Positions 1-5,765 of a DNA stretch of 5,765 bases are shown in pieces; the stretch's first letter is position 1; each line of letters opens with the position of its first letter. The stretch comes from Betaproteobacteria bacterium (GTDB taxonomy: Bacteria; Pseudomonadota; Gammaproteobacteria; Burkholderiales; SG8-39): the NCBI GenBank assembly GCA_011391185.1, contig JAABRB010000234.1, forward strand, positions 1-5,765, read 5' to 3'. The notes below the pieces were generated by a model that ran no database searches, was not told the origin of the DNA, and worked only from the letters and a program-made list of their open reading frames with translations. A program made the translations under genes and the position numbers.

Positions 1-1
1 C

Positions 2-955
<954 letters not shown>

Positions 956-999
956 GCTTCGACGCGCGGTTCATGGCCACCGCACGAGACATATCCCTC

Positions 1000-1022
1000 A
1001 CCCCCGGGCTGGTCCCGGGGGT
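1000..1022. repeat. Perfect GC-rich inverted repeat (hairpin) between dnaK and dnaJ
   Basis: The left arm at 1000-1008 (acccccggg) and the right arm at 1014-1022 (cccgggggt) are exact reverse complements, forming a 9-bp stem around the 5-base loop ctggt. Only a short ttt occurs downstream (1028-1030), so this is not a classic intrinsic terminator with a T-run. The core cccgggctggtcccggg (1003-1019) looks like the palindromic repeat cores with cccggg arms that recur between genes in Bradyrhizobium and related genomes; that comparison is from memory. It could stabilise the 3' end of the dnaK message, partly attenuate transcription into dnaJ, or simply be a dispersed repeat copy. The structure is certain; its role is not. 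Confidence 0.7.
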
Positions 1023-1059
1023 CGGCGTTTCAGTTGCGGCCTGACGGACCGGCGGCATC

Positions 1060-2187
1060 ATGGCCAAGCGCGACTATTACGAAATCCTCGAGCTCGCCCG
1101 CACCGCGAAGGACGACGAGATCAAGGCCTCGTTCCGCAAGCTCGCGATGATATGGCACCCGGACAAGAATCCGGGCGATACGGCCTGCGAGCATCGCTTC
1201 AAGGAGATCAACGAGGCCTATGACGTCCTGAAGGACGATCAGAAGCGCGCGGCTTATGATCGCTTTGGCCACGCCGCCTTCGAGCACGGCGGCGCGGGCA
1301 CGACGGCCGGCTTCGGCGGCGATTTCACCTCCGCCTTCCACGACATTTTCGACGACCTGTTCGGCATGGGTGGCCGGCGCGGCCGCGGCCCAGGCCGCGA
1401 GCGCGGCGCGGACTTGCGTTTCAATCTCGAGATCACGCTCGAAGACGCCTATGCGGGCAAGACCGCGCAGGTGAAGCTGCCCACCAGCGTGACCTGCGAA
1501 GTCTGCTCGGGCTCCGGCGCCAAGGCCGGCACCCAGCCGGTCACCTGCCGCTCGTGCGGCGGCAGCGGCCGCATCCGCCACGCGCAAGGATTTTTCACGC
1601 TGGAGCGCGCGTGCCCCACCTGCCAGGGCCGCGGCTCCGTCATCGAGCAGCCCTGCACCAATTGCGGCGGCGCCGGCCGCATGACCAGGGAACGTACGCT
1701 CGAGCTGCACGTGCCGGCCGGCGTCGAGGACGGCACCCGCATCCGTCTCGCCGGCGAGGGCGAGGCGGGCTTGCGCGGCGGGGCCGCGGGCGATCTCTAC
1801 ATATTCCTGTCGCTCGCGCCGCATCCGATCTTCCAGCGCGAAGCCGCGGACCTGCACTGCCGGGTGCCCATCTCCATGGTGACGGCGGCGCTCGGCGGCG
1901 AGTTCGAAGTGCCGACCATCGACGGCGGCAAGAGCCGCGTGAAGGTTCCCGAAGGCACGCAAACCGCCAAGCGCTTCCGGCTGCAGAACAAGGGCATGCC
2001 GGTGCTGCGCTCCAAGGCGCGCGGCGACATGTATGTGCAGGTCGCGGTCGAAACGCCGCAGAAGCTCAACAAGCGCCAACGCGAGCTCTTGAAGGAGTTC
2101 GAGAGCCAGAGCTCGAAGGAAACCCAGCCTGAAACCAGCGGGTTCTTCACGCGGGTTCGCGAATTCTTCGACGGGCTCAAGGAATGA
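1060..2187 (+). CDS. dnaJ: Chaperone protein DnaJ (Hsp40)
   Basis: Type I Hsp40 co-chaperone that delivers unfolded proteins to DnaK and stimulates its ATPase in the cytosol. The 375-residue length is normal for the family. The J domain covers about residues 4-70, with the essential HPD at 33-35. A Gly/Phe-rich linker runs from about 76 to 116. The zinc-binding region has four CxxCxGxG repeats: C146/C149 (CEVCSGSG), C163/C166 (CRSCGGSG), C185/C188 (CPTCQGRG) and C199/C202 (CTNCGGAG), so two zinc centres are expected. The C-terminal substrate-binding domains follow, with [20 protein letters not shown] at 218-237. The protein ends in a short [15 protein letters not shown] tail, which looks like that of rhizobial DnaJ. 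The ATG at 1060 matches the family N-terminus ([10 protein letters not shown]); a weak purine stretch, ggaccgg, lies just upstream. Residue 31 is Ile where Lys or Gln is more usual before WHPD. Confidence 0.98.
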   Translation: MAKRDYYEILELARTAKDDEIKASFRKLAMIWHPDKNPGDTACEHRFKEINEAYDVLKDDQKRAAYDRFGHAAFEHGGAGTTAGFGGDFTSAFHDIFDDLFGMGGRRGRGPGRERGADLRFNLEITLEDAYAGKTAQVKLPTSVTCEVCSGSGAKAGTQPVTCRSCGGSGRIRHAQGFFTLERACPTCQGRGSVIEQPCTNCGGAGRMTRERTLELHVPAGVEDGTRIRLAGEGEAGLRGGAAGDLYIFLSLAPHPIFQREAADLHCRVPISMVTAALGGEFEVPTIDGGKSRVKVPEGTQTAKRFRLQNKGMPVLRSKARGDMYVQVAVETPQKLNKRQRELLKEFESQSSKETQPETSGFFTRVREFFDGLKE

Positions 2188-2267
2188 TTCGAGGCTCAAC
2201 CTTGACCGCGCCTCGCGCGCGGGAGTAACGCCTTGTATCCCGCTCGCACCCGGGGGATGCTTTTCCC

Positions 2268-2867
2268 ATGTTGCAGCCCGTGAGCTCGAAAAAGCCGCGA
2301 CTTCGTCTGAACGACGAGGCCCGGTTCCTTTCCTCCTGGCTGCAGGACCCGCTGCGCATGGGGGCGATCTCGCCATCGGGCCCGGAGCTCGCGCGCGCCA
2401 TGGCCGCGGAGGTCGACCTCGGCATCCCGGGCCCCATCGTCGAGCTCGGCCCGGGCACCGGCGCCTTGACCGCGGCGCTGCTTGCCCGCGGCATCGCGCC
2501 CGAGCGGCTCGTGCTGGTCGAATTCAATCCGCAATTCTGCGATCTGCTGAAGAAGCGCTGGCCCGGTATCAATGTCGTGCGTGGCGACGCCTATCGGCTG
2601 CGCCATACGCTCGCGGACGTCGTCCACGAGCCCCTCGCGGCCGTCGTCTCGGGGCTGCCGCTGCTGACGCGGCCGCTGATCGCACGCGTGCGGTTGCTCG
2701 AGACCGCGTTTCGCCTGCTTTCCCACGGCGCGCCCTTCATCCAGTTCAGCTATGGGCCGGTATCGCCGATCCCGCCGCGGCCGGGCCGTTACGCGATCGG
2801 CTCCTCGCCGCGCATCTGGCGCAATTTCCCACCGGCCCGGGTCTGGGTCTATCGCAGTGCGCGCTGA
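2268..2867 (+). CDS. pmtA: Phospholipid N-methyltransferase, PmtA-like (class I SAM-dependent)
   Basis: Predicted to transfer methyl groups from S-adenosylmethionine to phosphatidylethanolamine, giving mono-, di- and trimethylated products and finally phosphatidylcholine, at the cytoplasmic face of the inner membrane. The protein has 199 residues, typical of the short Sinorhizobium/Bradyrhizobium-type enzymes. Visible landmarks are DPLRMGAISPSG at 27-38, the SAM-binding motif VELGPGTGAL at 58-67, the acidic end of strand 2 in LVEFNP at 83-88, GDA at 106-108, the family motif VVSGLPLL at 126-133, and QFSYGP at 159-164. There is no signal peptide or membrane span, so membrane contact would be peripheral. 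The start at 2268 is the first ATG, GTG or TTG after an in-frame stop at 2226; ggggg at 2252-2256 may serve as a distant ribosome binding site. The gene lies 80 bp after dnaJ and 15 bp before the next gene. Substrate range (mono- versus trimethylation) cannot be read from the sequence; an rRNA dimethyltransferase-like function is less likely. Confidence 0.85.
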   Translation: MLQPVSSKKPRLRLNDEARFLSSWLQDPLRMGAISPSGPELARAMAAEVDLGIPGPIVELGPGTGALTAALLARGIAPERLVLVEFNPQFCDLLKKRWPGINVVRGDAYRLRHTLADVVHEPLAAVVSGLPLLTRPLIARVRLLETAFRLLSHGAPFIQFSYGPVSPIPPRPGRYAIGSSPRIWRNFPPARVWVYRSAR

Positions 2868-2882
2868 AGCGCGCCGCCGAAA

Positions 2883-3452
2883 ATGCTTGAACCGCGGGTT
2901 CTCGTTTTTGCCGGCTCGATCCGCGGCGGATCGTTCAGCGCGCAGCTCGCCGGCGCCGCGCTCAAGGAGCTCGTGCGCATGGATATGGCGGCGAGCTTGA
3001 TTTCACTTGCCGATTATCCGATGCCGTTGTTCGACGCCGATCACGAGGCGAAGTCGGGCGCGCCGGCGGCGGCGAGGAAACTGCACGACATGATGCTTGC
3101 GCACCGCGGCATTTACATCGCGACGCCCGAATACAACGCTTCGCTCCCGCCGCTCTTGAAGAATACGATCGACTGGGTTTCGCGCATCCGCGATACGAAA
3201 AGCCCGTTCAAGCATTGCGTGTTCGCGCTGGGCGCCACTTCGAACGGCCGGCGCGGCGGCTATCGCGCGTTGATGGCGCTGCGGCAGGTGCTGGAGCTTG
3301 GGCTCGGCGCCCTCGTCATCCCCGAGCAGGTGGCGGTGCACGACGCCCAATATGCCTTCGACGCCGCCGGCGATCTAAAGGAAGAGCCGCTCGCGAAAAT
3401 GCTGCGCAATTCCGTGCAGCGGCTTGTTACGCTCGCCAATGCCGATATCTGA
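2883..3452 (+). CDS. NADPH-dependent FMN reductase family protein (flavodoxin-like fold)
   Basis: Member of the NADPH-dependent FMN reductase / chromate-quinone reductase family, small cytosolic flavoproteins that bind FMN and pass electrons from NAD(P)H to flavins, quinones, azo dyes or metal ions. The 189-residue length fits. The FMN phosphate-binding loop is GSIRGGS at 11-17, following the first hydrophobic strand (RVLVFA). The second signature is [20 protein letters not shown] at 81-100, which forms the flavin ring contact. [10 protein letters not shown] at 117-126 is the third flavin loop. In the common GSxRxxSxN pattern the final Asn is Ser here (residue 19). The ATG at 2883 lies 15 bp after the methyltransferase stop and has no strong ribosome binding site, so translation may depend on coupling. 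The stop at 3450-3452 directly abuts a four-codon ORF leading into pyrF. The physiological substrate is unknown; an oxidative or quinone stress role is plausible only by family analogy. Confidence 0.88.
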   Translation: MLEPRVLVFAGSIRGGSFSAQLAGAALKELVRMDMAASLISLADYPMPLFDADHEAKSGAPAAARKLHDMMLAHRGIYIATPEYNASLPPLLKNTIDWVSRIRDTKSPFKHCVFALGATSNGRRGGYRALMALRQVLELGLGALVIPEQVAVHDAQYAFDAAGDLKEEPLAKMLRNSVQRLVTLANADI

Positions 3453-3467
3453 ATGAGGACCCCGTGA
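3453..3467 (+). other. Four-codon ORF joining the reductase stop to the pyrF start
   Basis: Immediately after the reductase stop (tga, 3450-3452) comes ATG AGG ACC CCG TGA. Its stop at 3465-3467 overlaps the GTG start of pyrF (3464-3466) by two bases. The gagga at 3455-3459 inside it is the likely ribosome binding site of pyrF. The arrangement is seen directly. Whether the mini-ORF is translated, or lets ribosomes finishing the reductase re-initiate at pyrF, is inference. It may be only a chance product of the tgaatg junction. Confidence 0.3.
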
Positions 3468-4165
3468 CCCGATCCGCTCGCGACCGCCTGATCGTAGCGC
3501 TCGACTTGCCGAGCGTGGCGGAGGCCGAGAAGACGGTCGCCGATCTCGGCGATACGGTCACCTTCTACAAGGTCGGCTATGAGCTGGTGCTCGCCGGCGG
3601 ACTCGAATTCGCAGCTTCGCTCGCCCGCTCCGGCAAGAAGCTTTTTCTCGATCTCAAGCTGCACGACATCGCCAACACCGTGTCCAGCGCGACTGAGCGG
3701 GCCGCCGCGCTCGGCGCGACCTTTCTTACCGTTCACGCCTTCCCGCCGACGATGAAGGCAGCGGTCGAGGGCCGCGGCAAGAGCGGCTTGAAGCTCTTGG
3801 CGGTCACGGTGCTGACTTCGTGGAACGACGCCGACCTGAAGGAGTCGGGCTATAGCATCGGCGTGCGCGATCTGGTGCTGCGCCGCGCCGAGCAGGCCGC
3901 AGTACTCGGCATCGACGGGCTGGTCGCGTCGCCGCTGGAGGCCGGCGAGCTTCGGCGCGCGGCCGGCAAGTCCATGCTGATCGTAACGCCGGGCGTCAGG
4001 CCAGCGGGCGTAGCTGCGGGCGACCAGAAGCGGGTTATGACGCCAGCCGCCGCGATCAAGGCCGGGGTCGATCACATCGTGGTCGGCAGGCCGGTCATCG
4101 AGGCGAAGGACCGCAAGGCCGCGGCGCAAGCCATCGTCGCCGAAATCGAAGCTGCGCTGAAATAG
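3464..4165 (+). CDS. pyrF: Orotidine 5'-phosphate decarboxylase (GTG start)
   Basis: Decarboxylates orotidine 5'-monophosphate to UMP, the last step of de novo pyrimidine synthesis, as a cytosolic TIM-barrel dimer. From the GTG the protein has 233 residues, as expected for the bacterial group 1 enzyme. Motifs in order are LIVALD at 9-14 with the first substrate-binding Asp, FYKVGYE at 34-40, the catalytic charged network LDLKLHD at 62-68 (D63, K65, D68), VHAFPPTM at 90-97, TPGVRP at 175-180, the phosphate-gripping loop DQKR at 187-190, and VVGRPV at 206-211. The position after DI in the usual DIPNTV motif is Ala (DIANTV). The frame stays open far upstream, but the GTG is chosen because gagga (3455-3459) precedes it and homologous proteins begin just before the VALD strand. 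It starts 11 bp after the reductase and is probably cotranscribed with it. Confidence 0.97.
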   Translation: MTRSARDRLIVALDLPSVAEAEKTVADLGDTVTFYKVGYELVLAGGLEFAASLARSGKKLFLDLKLHDIANTVSSATERAAALGATFLTVHAFPPTMKAAVEGRGKSGLKLLAVTVLTSWNDADLKESGYSIGVRDLVLRRAEQAAVLGIDGLVASPLEAGELRRAAGKSMLIVTPGVRPAGVAAGDQKRVMTPAAAIKAGVDHIVVGRPVIEAKDRKAAAQAIVAEIEAALK

Positions 4166-4175
4166 GGAGAGAATG

Positions 4176-4478
4176 ATGCCCAAGGGCTATTGGGTTGCGA
4201 GCTTCGAGGTGTTGGATGCGAAGGCCTACGAGAACTACCGAGCCCAAAATGGCGTCGCCTTCAAGAAATACCGCGCTCGCTTCCTCGTGCGTGGTGGCAA
4301 GTTCGAGGCCCATGAGGGCAACAGCCGCGGCCGCAACGTGGTGATCGAGTTCCCCACCTATCAGGCCGCGCTCGATTGCTGGAGCTCGCCCGAATACAAG
4401 GCGGCGCTGAAGCTGCGCGAAGGCGCCTCCAGCGGAGATCTGATCATCATCGAAGGCTACGAAGGCCCTCAACCCTGA
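4176..4478 (+). CDS. DUF1330 family protein (small ferredoxin-like alpha/beta-barrel fold)
   Basis: Small protein of 100 residues matching DUF1330, a family without an established biochemical role whose members adopt a dimeric ferredoxin-like alpha+beta fold. The sequence shows the family pattern: MPKGYWVASFEV at 1-12, KYRARFLVRGGKFEAHEG at 31-48, RNVVIEFPTYQAAL at 53-66, SPEYKAAL at 71-78 and a C-terminal IIIEGYEGPQP. There is no signal peptide or transmembrane segment, so it should be cytosolic. Two ATGs are adjacent (4173 and 4176). The second is preferred because gggag at 4165-4169 then lies 6 bases away and homologues begin MPKGYW; the first would add one Met. It starts 10 bp after the pyrF stop and is likely translated from the same message. 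No function can be assigned; fold relatives include monooxygenase-like and dechlorinase-like small barrels. Confidence 0.92.
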   Translation: MPKGYWVASFEVLDAKAYENYRAQNGVAFKKYRARFLVRGGKFEAHEGNSRGRNVVIEFPTYQAALDCWSSPEYKAALKLREGASSGDLIIIEGYEGPQP

Positions 4479-4541
4479 TTTGGGGTTCTGCTTCCCCCGC
4501 CTGATTGCGCGCGTTATACCGGCGCAAAGAAGGTGGATTCC

Positions 4542-5357
4542 ATGTCCGACATGCGACTAGTCATCGCCGGCGCCGGCGGCCGGATGGGCCGCGCGCTCGC
4601 GCGCGCGATTCTGGAGACGCCGGGCTTCGCGCTCGCCGGCGCGGTCGAGCGCGCCAATGCACCCGGCTTCGGCGAGGACGTGGGCACGCTCGCGGGCCTT
4701 TCCCCCTGCGGCATCAAGGTGACCGGAGATCCCACGCCGCTCACGGCCGCCGCCGACGGCATCGTCGATTTCACCACGCCGGCGGCAAGCGCCGCGTTCG
4801 CCGCCATCGCGGCCCAGGCGCGCATCGTTCACGTGCTCGGCACCACGGGCCTTACGCACGTCGAGGACAACAAGATCGAGGCCGCCGCCCGCAACGCCGT
4901 CATCATTCGCTCGGGCAACATGAGCCTTGGCGTCAATCTCTTGGCCGCGCTCACCAAGCGCGTCGCCAAAACGCTGGGTGCGGATTTCGATATCGAGATC
5001 ATCGAGATGCACCACAACAAGAAGGTCGATGCGCCGTCGGGCACCGCGCTGATGCTGGGCCGCGCCGCGGCGGAAGGCCTCGGCATCGATCTGGCCAAGC
5101 ACTCGGTGCGCGCCCGCGACAGCGAGACCGGCGAGCGCAAGCGCGGCGATATCGGCTTCGCTGCGCTGCGCGGCGGCACGGTGATCGGCGATCATTCGGT
5201 GATCTTCGCCGGGCCCTATGAGCGGATCGAACTCAAGCACATCGCCGAGGACCGCATGCTGTTCGCACGCGGCGCACTCGTCGCAGCCCGCTGGGGCCGC
5301 GGCAAGAAGCCTGGCATCTACTCGATGGCCGACGTGCTTGGCCTCACCGATTTCTGA
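4542..5357 (+). CDS. dapB: 4-hydroxy-tetrahydrodipicolinate reductase
   Basis: Reduces 4-hydroxy-tetrahydrodipicolinate to tetrahydrodipicolinate with NAD(P)H in the diaminopimelate/lysine pathway, which supplies peptidoglycan. The 271-residue length is normal. The N-terminal nucleotide-binding fold begins with [14 protein letters not shown] at 6-19; DFTTP at 76-80 and LGTTGL at 99-104 line the cofactor pocket. The substrate domain has NMSLGVN at 126-132 and the signature [17 protein letters not shown] at 154-170, with the catalytic His pair at 157-158, Lys161, and the DAPSGT loop at 163-168. Late motifs are [11 protein letters not shown] at 210-220 and [11 protein letters not shown] at 258-268. 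The ATG at 4542 is preferred because aagaagg (4527-4533) lies 8 bases upstream and the following ATG at 4551 is too close to the Rossmann strand. An in-frame GTG at 4533 is possible but overlaps that binding site. gpmA follows after 12 bp. Confidence 0.98.
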   Translation: MSDMRLVIAGAGGRMGRALARAILETPGFALAGAVERANAPGFGEDVGTLAGLSPCGIKVTGDPTPLTAAADGIVDFTTPAASAAFAAIAAQARIVHVLGTTGLTHVEDNKIEAAARNAVIIRSGNMSLGVNLLAALTKRVAKTLGADFDIEIIEMHHNKKVDAPSGTALMLGRAAAEGLGIDLAKHSVRARDSETGERKRGDIGFAALRGGTVIGDHSVIFAGPYERIELKHIAEDRMLFARGALVAARWGRGKKPGIYSMADVLGLTDF

Positions 5358-5369
5358 TCGGGCTCGCCG

Positions 5370-5765
5370 ATGACCGAACGCCTGCTCGTGCTCGTCCGCC
5401 ACGGCCAAAGCGAGTGGAATCTCAAGAACTTGTTCACCGGCTGGCGCGACGTGAACCTGACCGAGCAGGGCGTCGTCGAGGCGCGCACGGCGGGCAAGAA
5501 ATTGAAAGCACAGAGCATCCGTTTCGACGTGGCCTTCACCTCGGCGCTCGTGCGCGCCCAGCGCACGCTCGACCTCATGCTCGAGGAAATGGGGCAGACG
5601 AATATCCCGGTCTTCAAGGACCAGGCCTTGAACGAGCGCGACTACGGCGATCTCGTCGGCCTGAACAAGGACGACGCCCGCAAGAAATGGGGCGAGGAAC
5701 AAGTACACAAGTGGCGCCGCTCCTATGACGTCGCCCCGCCCGGCGGCGAGAGCCTGAAGGACACG
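5370..5765 (+). CDS. gpmA: 2,3-bisphosphoglycerate-dependent phosphoglycerate mutase, N-terminal part; 3' end outside window
   Basis: Interconverts 3- and 2-phosphoglycerate in glycolysis and gluconeogenesis through a phosphohistidine intermediate, in the cytosol. 132 codons are present before the window ends on a codon boundary. The catalytic signature [10 protein letters not shown] is at 8-17, with Arg10 and the phosphorylated His11. [15 protein letters not shown] follows at 20-34, then [11 protein letters not shown] at 57-67 with the substrate-binding Arg62, then [14 protein letters not shown] at 87-100 with the catalytic acid Glu89, and PPGGESL at 123-129. These motifs mark the cofactor-dependent dPGM type rather than a general histidine phosphatase such as CobC. 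The ATG at 5370 starts the family N-terminus ([12 protein letters not shown]). It lies 12 bp after dapB, so cotranscription is likely. Whether this is the short form of about 206 residues or the long form of about 250 cannot be told from the part shown. Confidence 0.96.
   Translation, partial: MTERLLVLVRHGQSEWNLKNLFTGWRDVNLTEQGVVEARTAGKKLKAQSIRFDVAFTSALVRAQRTLDLMLEEMGQTNIPVFKDQALNERDYGDLVGLNKDDARKKWGEEQVHKWRRSYDVAPPGGESLKDT

Noticed and set aside
2206..2222. Hairpin ccgcgc/gcgcgg after dnaJ as a terminator
   Set aside because: The stem is only 6 bp and no T-run follows; such matches are common at this GC content.
2201..2238. Possible promoter upstream of pmtA: cttgac at 2201-2206 (also the core of a heat-shock sigma -35) and ttgtat at 2233-2238
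   Set aside because: The spacing of 26 bases is far too long, and no -10-like sequence occurs 16-18 bases after cttgac.
1030..2376. 448-codon open frame on the minus strand opposite dnaJ
   Set aside because: It lies opposite a clear dnaJ, has low-complexity Ala/Arg/Gly composition and no recognisable domain. Long antisense frames are expected in GC-rich coding DNA.
3215..3463. Upstream extension of the pyrF frame
   Set aside because: It overlaps the reductase gene out of frame, is Arg/Ala-rich with no PyrF homology, and PyrF is full length from the GTG at 3464.
3260..4183. 307-codon minus-strand frame opposite the reductase and pyrF
   Set aside because: It covers two recognised genes and shows no family resemblance.
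4491..4520. Possible dapB promoter with ttatac at 4514-4519
   Set aside because: The -10-like hexamer is reasonable, but the sequence about 17 bases upstream (ttcccc) is a poor -35. It is too weak to annotate without a mapped start, though the 63-bp gap is the likeliest place for one.
4590..4607. Alternating CG run in dapB with Z-DNA potential
   Set aside because: It simply encodes Arg-Ala-Leu-Ala-Arg-Ala in the conserved helix after the nucleotide-binding loop; codon bias explains it.
4557..5708. 383-codon open frame on the minus strand opposite dapB and gpmA
   Set aside because: It spans two well-supported genes and their junction, has biased composition and no motif; it is a shadow of codon bias.

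Overview
The window is a GC-rich stretch of a bacterial chromosome carrying eight protein-coding genes, all on the + strand and closely packed. The first (dnaK) and last (gpmA) are cut by the window edges. The content and order are dnaK - dnaJ - pmtA-type phospholipid N-methyltransferase - NADPH-dependent FMN reductase family gene - pyrF - DUF1330 gene - dapB - gpmA. High GC, the style of the proteins and a Sinorhizobium/Bradyrhizobium-type PmtA next to dnaKJ point to an alphaproteobacterium of the Hyphomicrobiales (Rhizobiales), probably near Bradyrhizobium or the Xanthobacteraceae. That placement is an inference from family resemblance; no search was run.

Layout: 2-955 is the C-terminal half of DnaK. 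The 104-bp gap at 956-1059 contains a perfect 9-bp GC-rich hairpin (1000-1022) that resembles the palindromic intergenic repeats of rhizobial genomes. DnaJ (1060-2187) is complete. An 80-bp gap leads to the PmtA-like methyltransferase (2268-2867). The flavin reductase family gene (2883-3452) follows after 15 bp, pyrF (GTG start at 3464) after 11 bp, and the DUF1330 gene (4176-4478) after 10 bp. A 63-bp gap separates this cluster from dapB (4542-5357), which is followed after 12 bp by gpmA (5370 to the window end). The tight gaps suggest a pmtA-to-DUF1330 transcription unit and a dapB-gpmA unit. No strong promoter or intrinsic terminator with a T-run could be recognised by eye.

Functionally, dnaK and dnaJ form the Hsp70 chaperone pair. 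pmtA would make phosphatidylcholine from phosphatidylethanolamine. pyrF completes de novo UMP synthesis, dapB carries out the second committed step of lysine/diaminopimelate synthesis, and gpmA is a glycolytic phosphoglycerate mutase. The flavin reductase homologue and the DUF1330 protein have no defined role here. This is core, syntenic housekeeping DNA. I found no mobile element, RNA gene, CRISPR array or convincing undescribed system. The points that merit a second look are small: the dnaK-dnaJ hairpin, a four-codon ORF that joins the reductase stop to the pyrF start, the membrane-lipid gene beside the chaperones, and a few substitutions in family motifs.
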